Positions 1 through 6,504 are shown, counted from the stretch's first letter. The stretch is DNA of 6,851 nt from Propionibacteriaceae bacterium (GCA_030544185.1 JAUNRO010000172.1:1-6851); one strand, 5' to 3'. Notes: a model not told the origin generated them from the letters alone. Program-made: numbers and translations.

Positions 1-536
1 TGAGCGACAACGACCAGGGCAGCTTGGACTTCACCTTCCCCGAGGGGATGCACCCGTCGCTGCGGGGTCTGGCGTGGATGCTGGGCCACTGGGAGGGCCA
101 CGGGCACACGCAGTGGCCGGGCGAGGGCGACCGCCGGGTGCTCCAGCAGATCGACTTCGCCCACAACGGCCAGCCCTATCTGCACTATCTGCTGCAGGTG
201 TTCCTCGACGACGACGGCAATCCGGGCGAGCCGGTGACGATGGAGTCGGGGTTCTGGGTCCCCGGCGAGAAGAACTCGGTCATGGCCGTGATCTGCAACC
301 CCGAGGGCGTCGCGGCGAGCTGGCACGGCACGATCACGGGCCTGCAGTCGCCGAGCGGCGGCGACTTGGCGACGAAGATCGAGTTAACCACGGATGCGGT
401 GCTGAGTCAGGGGACGCACACGGCGGGCTCCAGGCTCTATGGCCTCGTGCACGGCAAGATGATGTTCGCGATCGATCGCGCGGACAGTGAGGTCCCGCTG
501 CAGCCGTGGCTGTCAGGGGAATTGGAGCGCCGATGA
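1..536 (+). CDS. Ferric nitrobindin-like protein (FABP/THAP4-type heme-domain beta-barrel), first base outside window
   Basis: The reading frame is open from base 3, and bases 1-2 (tg) with one base before the window would make the start codon, so the protein would begin MSDNDQ and be 178 residues long, normal for actinobacterial nitrobindins. Near the N-terminus is the family signature GHWEGHG (residues 29-35, compare GxWxGxG), followed by alternating strands typical of the small 10-stranded barrel. Classical nitrobindins bind ferric heme and isomerise peroxynitrite to nitrate in the cytoplasm, using a proximal histidine near the C-terminus (His155 of M. tuberculosis Rv2717c, in a PLQDHL context as I recall it). 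Here the matching stretch reads PLQPWL, with Trp170 where the histidine should be. By family knowledge this is the subgroup called ferric nitrobindin-like, predicted not to bind heme in the usual way, so its function is unknown. It contains one rare TTA leucine codon (384-386). Its TGA overlaps the start of the next gene. A TTG at 24 is an unlikely alternative start. Confidence 0.92.
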   Translation, partial: SDNDQGSLDFTFPEGMHPSLRGLAWMLGHWEGHGHTQWPGEGDRRVLQQIDFAHNGQPYLHYLLQVFLDDDGNPGEPVTMESGFWVPGEKNSVMAVICNPEGVAASWHGTITGLQSPSGGDLATKIELTTDAVLSQGTHTAGSRLYGLVHGKMMFAIDRADSEVPLQPWLSGELERR

Positions 537-1519
537 GCCGCGTCGAGGTCGAGACCGGCCCGGACGCGGGCGCGGCGTGGCATTACGGCGATCCGCACGG
601 TGAGCAGCGGCTGCTCACCTCGGGCCGGGGTGCCGTCGTCCTCGATCACCGCGACGTCGTCTCCATCTCGGGTCCGGACCGGCTCGACTGGCTGCATTCG
701 TTGACGACGCAGCACCTCAGCGCACTCGGCCCGGGCGTCGGCACGACCGCGCTCGTGCTGTCGCCTCGCGGGCACATCGAGCACGTCCTCTATGGCGTCG
801 ATGACGGCGAGGTCTTCTGGGCCCACACCGAGCCCGGCCGCGGCGCCGCGCTGGTCGAGTGGCTGCAGAAGATGGTGTTCATGCGGCGGGTCGAGGTCGC
901 GTTGCGTACGCCGGAATTGGCGGTCGTCTGGCAGCCCGGCCCGGCGCCGGTGGGCCATCGGATCGTCCGTGCCGGTGAGGACTCCCTCGGCGGTCACGAG
1001 TCGTTCATCCCGCGCGATCACCTCGATGAGTTCCTCGTCCTGCTCGGTGGCGGCGAGGCGCCCCCGCTGGCCGGGCTCTGGGCCTATGAGGCGCTGCGCA
1101 TCGCCGCCGGCGTACCCCGAATTTTCGTCGACACCGACGACCGCACGATCCCCAACGAGCTCGGCGTCCTCGGCGTCGCGGTGCACCTCGACAAGGGCTG
1201 CTATCGCGGGCAGGAGACCGTCGCCCGCGTCCACAACCTCGGCCGCCCCCCACGCCGGCTCGTCCTGCTCCACCTCGACGGGTCGATGGAGGAGCTCCCT
1301 TCGGTGGGCGCGCCGCTGCACCTCGCGGGTCAGCCCGAGGGCAAGGACCTTGGCTTCGTCGGCAGCTCGGCCCGGCACTTCGAACTCGGTCCGATTGCGC
1401 TGGGGATGGTGAAGAGGGGTACGCCGGTGGACGCGGCCCTCGAGGTCGACGGAATCGCCGCGGCCCAGGAGGCACTCGTGGACCCGGAGGTCGGCCTCCA
1501 CGTCCGGCGCCGGCTCTGA
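533..1519 (+). CDS. ygfZ: YgfZ/CAF17-family folate-binding protein (iron-sulfur cluster assembly or repair)
   Basis: This 328-residue protein carries the YgfZ signature KGCYRGQE at residues 221-228, with the conserved cysteine at 223. The N-terminal half has the aminomethyltransferase-like fold pattern (VVLDHRDVVSISGPDRLDWL at about residues 36-55), and the C-terminal part after residue 240 is a small beta-barrel. Family members bind tetrahydrofolate and support maturation or repair of some [4Fe-4S] enzymes, and they are not glycine-cleavage enzymes. I place the start at ATG 533 because it overlaps the upstream TGA as ATGA and has GGAG five bases upstream. A GTG at 506 in the same frame would reach into the preceding gene with no reason to be used. 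The ATGA overlap implies translational coupling to the nitrobindin-like gene, and PaiB follows after 12 bases, so the three are probably one transcript. The family assignment is firm; the exact client enzymes in this organism are unknown. Confidence 0.94.
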   Translation: MSRVEVETGPDAGAAWHYGDPHGEQRLLTSGRGAVVLDHRDVVSISGPDRLDWLHSLTTQHLSALGPGVGTTALVLSPRGHIEHVLYGVDDGEVFWAHTEPGRGAALVEWLQKMVFMRRVEVALRTPELAVVWQPGPAPVGHRIVRAGEDSLGGHESFIPRDHLDEFLVLLGGGEAPPLAGLWAYEALRIAAGVPRIFVDTDDRTIPNELGVLGVAVHLDKGCYRGQETVARVHNLGRPPRRLVLLHLDGSMEELPSVGAPLHLAGQPEGKDLGFVGSSARHFELGPIALGMVKRGTPVDAALEVDGIAAAQEALVDPEVGLHVRRRL

Positions 1520-1531
1520 CGGGGGTCCGCG

Positions 1532-2236
1532 GTGTGGATTCCCGAGCGGTTCGAGATGGGCCGCGACGACACCCTGGAACTGCTGCACGGGATGGGCGCT
1601 GCCGACCTCATCACCCCGCACGCCGGTGGGGTGGAGATCACCTATCTTCCCTGGGTCTTCGACGAGACCCGCGGCGACCTCGGCACCCTCCGCTCCCATC
1701 TCGCCCGGCAGAACCCGCACGCTGCGCTGCTGAGGGAGTCCTCGGCCCGTGCCGCGGACGCGGCGGAGACCCCGGCCGAGTCGGTCGTCGTGGTGCACGG
1801 CGTGGACGCCTATATCACCCCGCGCTGGTATGCCCCGAGCGCCGGCGACCGCCAGGTCCCCACCTGGGACTACGTCGTCGCCCACGTGCACGGCCGGGTC
1901 CGCGTCCACGACGACCCGGAGTGGCTCCTGGCCCAGGTCACGGAGCAGTCGGCGAAGTTCGAGGAGGCATACGCCGAGCCCTGGACTCCCGCCGACGCTC
2001 CCGCGGACTTCATCGCCGGCATGTGCCGCGCGATCGTCGGGCTGGAGCTGGAGATCACCCGCATCGAGGCCAAGGCCAAGCTGTCGCAGAACAAGTCGCC
2101 CGAAATTGTGGCCGGGGTGGTCGCGGGCCTGCGCGCCGTCGGCGATCATGCCGCGGCCGACGCGGTCGAGCAGGCGAACCGGGGCAAGCAGTGGCCGGCA
2201 CTGCGCCGATCGGCGCGGCCGGAACCGCTCAGCTGA
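1532..2236 (+). CDS. PaiB-family FMN-binding protein (putative negative transcriptional regulator)
   Basis: This 234-residue protein has the whole PaiB motif series: an N-terminal WIPERF (like the usual MYIPxxF), RSHLARQN at 54-61 (flavin-phosphate region of the split barrel), HGVDAYITPRWY at 89-100, VPTWDY at 109-114, and EAKAKLSQNK at 179-188 after a DFIAGMCRAIVG stretch. Bacillus PaiB was described as a negative regulator of sporulation and protease genes, and structures of relatives show an FMN-binding-type split barrel dimer. Most members have no tested function, so 'regulator' is inherited from that early work and no DNA-binding helix-turn-helix is visible here. The start is GTG 1532, preceded by GGGGGT (1521-1526) at five-base spacing, and it gives exactly the family N-terminus. 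It lies 12 bases after ygfZ and is probably co-transcribed. The position usually held by Trp in EAKWKLSQN is Ala182. Flavin binding together with folate/Fe-S and nitrobindin-like neighbours hints at redox housekeeping, but that is inference. Confidence 0.93.
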   Translation: MWIPERFEMGRDDTLELLHGMGAADLITPHAGGVEITYLPWVFDETRGDLGTLRSHLARQNPHAALLRESSARAADAAETPAESVVVVHGVDAYITPRWYAPSAGDRQVPTWDYVVAHVHGRVRVHDDPEWLLAQVTEQSAKFEEAYAEPWTPADAPADFIAGMCRAIVGLELEITRIEAKAKLSQNKSPEIVAGVVAGLRAVGDHAAADAVEQANRGKQWPALRRSARPEPLS

Positions 2237-2250
2237 CGAACTCCGTCCCG

Positions 2251-2268
2251 CGACCCCCAGAGGGGTCG
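2251..2268 (+). terminator. Short GC-rich hairpin after paiB-like gene
   Basis: CGACCCC (2251-2257) and GGGGTCG (2262-2268) form a perfect 7-bp stem around the loop CAGA, 14 bases after the PaiB stop codon. It is followed by only two T residues, so it would be a U-poor actinobacterial-type terminator. It sits directly before a second, much longer palindrome, which makes the pair a likely tandem terminator for the upstream three-gene cluster. Confidence 0.5.
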
Positions 2269-2277
2269 TTGACGATG

Positions 2278-2316
2278 CCTGTGACTTTGACCCGCTGGGC
2301 GGGTCAAAGTCACAGG
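2278..2316. repeat. Perfect 18-bp palindrome with 3-base loop, dispersed repeat copy 1
   Basis: The left arm 2278-2295 (CCTGTGACTTTGACCCGC) is the exact reverse complement of the right arm 2299-2316, separated by TGG. No mismatch occurs in 18 pairs. The 16 bases at 2299-2314 recur exactly at 6690-6705 in another intergenic region, so this looks like a dispersed repeat rather than a private terminator. It could still act as a strong bidirectional terminator or an mRNA-end stabiliser for the upstream cluster. There is no T tract. Reading through it gives the small ORF segment VTLTRWAGQSH, which is an artefact of the palindrome. Confidence 0.85.
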
Positions 2317-2409
2317 GGACCGAAGCACCACCTTTCACTCTTCCCGGACGCCCGTACAGTTCCCGGATATTGGCAAAAGCAATCAACCGCCGCTGGCGGA
2401 ACTGAGGGG

Positions 2410-2439
2410 TTCGCCCCAGTAGGTCAGTGTTGTTAGGGT
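2410..2439 (+). promoter_or_regulatory. Possible sigma70-type promoter for the HAD-GH65 unit
   Basis: TAGGGT at 2434-2439 fits the TAnnnT pattern of an actinobacterial -10 box, and TTCGCC at 2410-2415 is a weak -35 match 18 bases upstream. Transcription would then begin at about 2446-2447, at or next to the GTG start codon, giving a leaderless or nearly leaderless message. The same AGGG (2435-2438) could instead be a weak ribosome binding site eight bases before GTG. The -35 lies inside a small bulged hairpin (2401-2420, ACTG-A-GGGG, TTCG loop, CCCC-AGT), which may be a regulatory site or chance. Confidence 0.25.
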
Positions 2440-2446
2440 CGCCTAT

Positions 2447-3154
2447 GTGAACTGGGACAACTTTTCCGCGGCCCTGCTGGACCTCGACGGGGTGATCACG
2501 CCGACCGCCGAAGTGCATATGGCCGCGTGGGCACACATGTTCACCGCCTTCCTCGCGAGCAAGGGCGCTGGGCCTTACCAGGAGTCCGACTACTTCAACT
2601 ATCTCGACGGCAAGCCGCGCTACGACGGCGTGCGGAGCCTGCTCATCTCCCGGGGGATCGACCTGCCCTGGGGCGATCCGACGGATCAGCCCACTGCCGA
2701 GACCGTGTGCGGTCTTGGCAATCGCAAGGATCTGGTGTTCAACGAGACGCTGAGCGGGGAGGGCATCGTGGCGTACGCCGGATCCATCCGCCTCCTCGAC
2801 TTCCTCGACGAGCGCGGCATCGCCAAGGCCGTGGTGTCGTCGTCGAAGAATGCCCGCGGCGTGCTGACCGCTGCCGGGCTCATCGATCGGTTCCCGGTCA
2901 TCGTCGACGGGCTCGTCGCGGTGGAGCGGGGCATCCCCGGCAAGCCCGCGCCGGACATGTTCCAGTTCGCGGCCGATGAGCTCGGCGTGGCTCACCCGCG
3001 TGCGGTGGTGTTCGAGGATGCCCTGTCGGGCGTACGCGCGGGTGCGGCGGGCGGGTTCGGCCTGGTCGTCGGCGTCGATCGCGGGACGGGTGCCGATCGG
3101 CTGCGTGAGGCCGGCGCGCAGGTCGTGGTCGCGGAGCTCGACGAACTGATCTGA
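2447..3154 (+). CDS. pgmB: Beta-phosphoglucomutase-family HAD protein (Rv3400-type)
   Basis: This 235-residue HAD protein would convert beta-D-glucose 1-phosphate to glucose 6-phosphate in the cytoplasm. All catalytic HAD motifs are present: nucleophile Asp12 and acid/base Asp14 in DLDGVIT, Ser131 and Lys134 in SSSKN, Lys166 in GKPAPDMF, and Glu190-Asp191 in FEDALSG. Relative to Lactococcus beta-PGM, the sugar-contact residues Thr, His and Trp of the helical cap also match (Thr20, His24, Trp28). The cap contains YLDGKPRYDGV and GNRKDL, which I associate with the actinobacterial clade found next to GH65 enzymes. The start is GTG 2447; the overlapping ATG at 2445 runs straight into TGA. There is no strong ribosome binding site. 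The GH65 gene follows after 31 bases, so the enzyme that makes beta-glucose 1-phosphate and the one that uses it are in one operon. Mutase activity is inferred; other phosphosugar substrates remain possible. Confidence 0.94.
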   Translation: MNWDNFSAALLDLDGVITPTAEVHMAAWAHMFTAFLASKGAGPYQESDYFNYLDGKPRYDGVRSLLISRGIDLPWGDPTDQPTAETVCGLGNRKDLVFNETLSGEGIVAYAGSIRLLDFLDERGIAKAVVSSSKNARGVLTAAGLIDRFPVIVDGLVAVERGIPGKPAPDMFQFAADELGVAHPRAVVFEDALSGVRAGAAGGFGLVVGVDRGTGADRLREAGAQVVVAELDELI

Positions 3155-3185
3155 ACCCCTAACCACAATCGCCGGAGAACACGAC

Positions 3186-5669
3186 ATGAACTCGCAGCTG
3201 CCTCTCGCCGAGGACCCGATGGACCGGACCCGGTTCCCACTCGATGAGTGGCGCCTGGTCGAGACCGACTATGACGCCGGCGATCTCGGGACGACGGAGA
3301 CGCTCTTCGCGGTCGGGAACGGCTATATCGGGATGCGCGGCAACCCGGAGGAGGGCCGCCCGGCCTACAGTCACGGCACCTATGTGAACGGCTTCCACGA
3401 GACGTGGCCGATCCGGCACGCCGAGGACGCGCACGGGTTCGCGCGCATCGGCCAGACGATCGTCAACGTCCCCGACGCGAAGGTGCTCAAGATCTATGTC
3501 GATGACGAGCCGCTGGTGTTGCCGCTGGCCGACATCGACGCCTATGAGCGGACGCTGGACTTCAGACAGGGCGTGCTGCGGCGCCGGCTGATCTGGCGCA
3601 CGTCGGCCGGCAAACGGGTGCAGATCACCACCACGCGGCTGGTCTCGTTCACCCAGCGCCACCTGACGATCATGACGATGACGATCCAGATGCTGTCCGG
3701 CGATGCGCCGATCGTGGTGTCCTCGCAACTGGTGAACCGCCAGGACGGCCGCGACGACTATTCGGTGATGACCAAGACCGCCGAGGGCAGCGATCCGCGC
3801 AAGGCGGAGGCGGTCGACCGGCGGATCCTCGAACCGCAGTCGCAGTGGTGCGGCGACGGGCGGCTGCTGGTGTCCTATCGGGCCGCGGATTCCGGGATGA
3901 CGATCGCGGTCGGTGCCGACCACACGATGGTGACGGAGAACCACTACACGGAGTCGAGCTCCGCGGAGGCGGACCACGCCAAGCACGTCTACAAGATCAA
4001 CGCCAAGCAGGGCGTGCCCATCCAGATCGAGAAGCTCGTCGCCTATCACACCTCGCGCGGGGCGCCCGTGCGGGAGCTGGCGGATCGCTGCCAGCGAACG
4101 CTCGAACGGGCCCGGGAGACAGGCGTCGAGGCCATCAACGACGATCAGGTGGAGTGGCTGGAGCGGTTCTGGAACGAATGCGATGTGGAGATCCCGGGCC
4201 AACCGGCCCTGCAGCAGGCGATCCGCTGGAACCTGTTCCAGCTGGCGCAGGCGGCGGCCCGCGCGGAGGGGCAGGGGATCGCGGCCAAGGGCGTGACCGG
4301 ATCGGGTTATTCCGGTCACTATTTCTGGGACACCGAGATCTATGTGCTGCCGTTCCTGACCTATACGATGCCGCAGGCGGCGCGGTGCGCTCTGCGATTT
4401 CGTTACACGATGCTGGATGCGGCCCGGAAACGCGCCTCGGAAATGGCGGCCCTCGGGGCACTGTTCCCGTGGCGTACGATCAACGGCGAAGAAGCGTCCG
4501 CCTATTATGCGGCCGGGACGGCGCAATATCACATCGACGCCGATATCTCCTATGCGCTGATGAAATATGTCCGCGCCACTGATGACCAGGACTTCCTCCA
4601 CCACGAGGGCGCGGACATTCTGGTGGAGACCGCGCGATTCTGGGCAGACCTCGGGTTCTGGCGCTCCAATGGCGACGATGAGTTCCACATCCATTCGGTG
4701 ACGGGGCCGGACGAATATACGACGGTGGTGAACGACAACCTGTTCACCAACGTCATGGCCCGCGACAATCTCCAGACGGCGGCGCAGACGATCCGGATGC
4801 TGCAGGACCAGCAGCCGGAGGTGTACGCGCGGCTGGCGTCCCGGCTCAATTTTGATTTCGCGGAAGTCGAGGAGTGGGAACGCTGCGCCGAGGCGATGTT
4901 CATTCCCTATGACGAGCGCATCAATGTGCACCCCCAGGATGCGCATTTCCTGGAGCGCGAGGTGTGGGATCTGGCGCAGACGCCGCGCGAGAAACTCCCG
5001 CTGATGCTCAACTATCACCCGCTGGTGCTCTATCGCTTCCAGGTGCTGAAGCAGGCCGATGTGGTGATGGCGCTGTTCCTCCAGGGCAACATGTTCTCGC
5101 TGGAGGAGAAGCAGGCGGATTTCGAATACTACGACCCGATCACCACGGGCGACTCCACGCTGTCGGCGGTCGTCCAGTCGATCATCGCCGCGGAAACCGG
5201 CTATCCGGAATTGGCCCTGCGCTATTTCTATTCGGGGCTGTTCGTGGATCTGGACGACCGGCACCGGAACACGGCAGACGGGGTCCACGTGGCCTCGACC
5301 GGTGGCGTGTGGTCGGCACTGGCCTATGGCTTCGGCGGGATGCGCGACCACGGTGGGCGGATCACGTTCGATCCCCGGCTGCCTGCGGAGTGGGACGAGC
5401 TGCGGTTCAGGGTCCGGCTCGTCGATTCCCGGCTGCACGTGCGGGTCAGCCAGGAGACGATGCGGTTGGAGGTCGTCAGCGGGCCCGCGGTGAAGGTGAG
5501 CGTGCGTGGTGAGGATGTCACCGTCGCACCGGACGAGCCGGTGGAGATCGAGCTGCAGAGGCGCTCGGCGGATGGGGACGGAAGGATCCGGGAGCTGCCG
5601 ATGGTCGGTGGCCGCCGGGCGGACGGGTCGATGATCACCGCGAGCGTCCCCCGGTCGCGAGAGGGCTGA
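3186..5669 (+). CDS. Glycoside hydrolase family 65 protein (probable disaccharide phosphorylase, Rv3401-type)
   Basis: This 827-residue protein has the full GH65 layout: N-terminal beta-sandwich (about 20-300), linker helices, (alpha/alpha)6 barrel (about 340-700) and a C-terminal beta domain. Motifs include FWDTE with Trp381-Asp382 (glucose subsite), WRTINGEE (429-436), AQYHIDADI (446-454), GPDEY with the likely general acid Glu510, KQAD (622-625, sugar and phosphate region), and DSTLS (656-660, phosphate-binding loop). Family members phosphorolyse maltose, trehalose, kojibiose, nigerose or glucosylglycerol to beta-glucose 1-phosphate; a few are hydrolases. The retained KQ and DSTLS motifs and the adjacent beta-phosphoglucomutase favour a phosphorylase, but the acceptor sugar cannot be read from sequence. 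No signal peptide is seen, so it is cytoplasmic. ATG 3186 has GGAGA at eight-base spacing. An in-frame ATG at 3219, preceded by GAGGA, would give 816 residues and an N-terminus (MDRTRFPLDEW) closer to relatives. Confidence 0.96.
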   Translation: MNSQLPLAEDPMDRTRFPLDEWRLVETDYDAGDLGTTETLFAVGNGYIGMRGNPEEGRPAYSHGTYVNGFHETWPIRHAEDAHGFARIGQTIVNVPDAKVLKIYVDDEPLVLPLADIDAYERTLDFRQGVLRRRLIWRTSAGKRVQITTTRLVSFTQRHLTIMTMTIQMLSGDAPIVVSSQLVNRQDGRDDYSVMTKTAEGSDPRKAEAVDRRILEPQSQWCGDGRLLVSYRAADSGMTIAVGADHTMVTENHYTESSSAEADHAKHVYKINAKQGVPIQIEKLVAYHTSRGAPVRELADRCQRTLERARETGVEAINDDQVEWLERFWNECDVEIPGQPALQQAIRWNLFQLAQAAARAEGQGIAAKGVTGSGYSGHYFWDTEIYVLPFLTYTMPQAARCALRFRYTMLDAARKRASEMAALGALFPWRTINGEEASAYYAAGTAQYHIDADISYALMKYVRATDDQDFLHHEGADILVETARFWADLGFWRSNGDDEFHIHSVTGPDEYTTVVNDNLFTNVMARDNLQTAAQTIRMLQDQQPEVYARLASRLNFDFAEVEEWERCAEAMFIPYDERINVHPQDAHFLEREVWDLAQTPREKLPLMLNYHPLVLYRFQVLKQADVVMALFLQGNMFSLEEKQADFEYYDPITTGDSTLSAVVQSIIAAETGYPELALRYFYSGLFVDLDDRHRNTADGVHVASTGGVWSALAYGFGGMRDHGGRITFDPRLPAEWDELRFRVRLVDSRLHVRVSQETMRLEVVSGPAVKVSVRGEDVTVAPDEPVEIELQRRSADGDGRIRELPMVGGRRADGSMITASVPRSREG

Positions 5670-5720
5670 GCCGCCGACTAAGTTTGGAGGTATTGCAGCG
5701 CCGCCGAGCAGGTGGAGATC

Positions 5721-5726
5721 AGGAGG
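5721..5726 (+). promoter_or_regulatory. Strong ribosome binding site AGGAGG
   Basis: AGGAGG lies four bases before ATG 5731 and fixes that start for the HBHA-like gene. It is the only full-consensus Shine-Dalgarno in the window, which suggests high translation. A second GGAGG at 5686-5690 is not followed by a usable start in this frame. Confidence 0.75.
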
Positions 5727-5730
5727 CTTC

Positions 5731-6498
5731 ATGTCCAAGAACAAGGAAACCAACCCCGCCCAGCCGTTGCTGGACACCAGCCTGAAGGCGCTCTATGCCG
5801 CCGCGGGTCTGACCGAGGTGTTGACGGAGCGTTTCAAGGAATATGCCGAGGCCTATCAGGAGGAGGCCCGCAACCGGCGCGCCAAGACGCTCGAGTCGAT
5901 CAACCAGGCGACCGAGCGCGCGCAGGAGCAGTTCACCCAGGCCACGAAGCAGGCGCAGGACATGATGCGCCAGACCCAGGGGCTGGCGATGAACGCACCG
6001 ACCATGGCGCGGAACCTGCCGGAGCAGATCCAGGAGCAGCTCGAGGAGATGCTCAAGGAGCTCAACCTCACGTTCGAGGACATGGTCCGGCGGGGCGAGC
6101 AGCGCCTGGCCGCGTTCCGTCATGCCGCCGCTGACAGCGCCCGCGACGCCGCCGAGAGCGTCGATGAGGCCGTGAGCAACGTGGTGGACGACGTCGAGGC
6201 AGCCGCCGACCAGGTCGACCCCGACGCGACCCCCGACCCCGGTGTCGTCACCGAGGCCAGCCCCGAGGTCGTCGAGTCGGCCACGGGCGATGCGCTCGAT
6301 GAGGAGTCCAAGGCGGCCACCGACGCCGCCAAGGCGCAGGCAGAATCGTCCGAAGAGGCCCTGGCCGACGAGTCCTCCCCGGCGAAGAAGACCGCGGCCA
6401 AGCGGGCGGCGGCTGCCAAGAAGGCTCCGACGAAAAAGGCTCCGGCGAAGAAGACGACCGAGTCGGCTCCCGACGTCGAGGACACGGTCGATCCCTGA
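5731..6498 (+). CDS. HBHA-like coiled-coil protein with Lys/Ala-rich tract
   Basis: This 255-residue protein resembles mycobacterial heparin-binding hemagglutinin (HBHA) in order and in short motifs. It has an N-terminal PLLDTSLKALYAAAGLTEVL (12-31), a long charged helix or coiled coil (about 30-126), LPEQIQEQL (96-104, like LPEQLTEL of HBHA) and VRRGEQRL (119-126, like VERGEAAL). Residues 219-241 are a Lys/Ala/Pro tract with ten basic residues built on KKAP/PAKK units, the region that in HBHA binds sulfated glycans and in other proteins resembles histone H1 tails. Two things differ from HBHA: an acidic Ala/Asp/Glu-rich stretch (about 135-216) separates coil and basic tract, and the protein ends in an acidic tail (ESAPDVEDTVDP) after the basic tract. 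There is no signal peptide or membrane segment. It lies 61 bases after the GH65 stop, and a strong hairpin follows its own stop. Possible roles are a surface adhesin, a lipid- or nucleoid-associated protein, or a cell-envelope organiser; I cannot choose. Confidence 0.88.
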   Translation: MSKNKETNPAQPLLDTSLKALYAAAGLTEVLTERFKEYAEAYQEEARNRRAKTLESINQATERAQEQFTQATKQAQDMMRQTQGLAMNAPTMARNLPEQIQEQLEEMLKELNLTFEDMVRRGEQRLAAFRHAAADSARDAAESVDEAVSNVVDDVEAAADQVDPDATPDPGVVTEASPEVVESATGDALDEESKAATDAAKAQAESSEEALADESSPAKKTAAKRAAAAKKAPTKKAPAKKTTESAPDVEDTVDP

Positions 6499-6504
6499 GC
6501 ATCA

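Noticed and set aside
506..535. Longer start (GTG 506) for the ygfZ gene
   Set aside because: It would overlap the upstream gene by 31 bases; ATG 533 has GGAG at five bases and an ATGA junction.
2369..2383. ATTG-N7-CAAT possible operator upstream of the HAD gene
   Set aside because: The arms are only 4 bp with a non-symmetric centre, within chance expectation for a 200-base spacer, and do not match a LacI-type operator well.
2275..2436. 53-codon ORF starting ATGCCTGTG after the PaiB-like gene
   Set aside because: Its first third is the two arms of the perfect palindrome translated, it has no ribosome site, and it runs through the putative promoter of the next gene.
437..3187. 916-codon open frame on the minus strand
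   Set aside because: It is antisense to three well-supported genes and an intergenic palindrome, starts without a ribosome site and has a low-complexity Arg/Asp/Gly/Val composition. It stays open because TTA, CTA and TCA are rare in the relevant sense-strand frame of GC-rich genes.
3159..5777. 872-codon open frame on the minus strand
   Set aside because: It is a full antisense shadow of the GH65 gene with His/Arg/Leu/Asp-rich composition and no recognisable domain. The sense protein has every catalytic motif.
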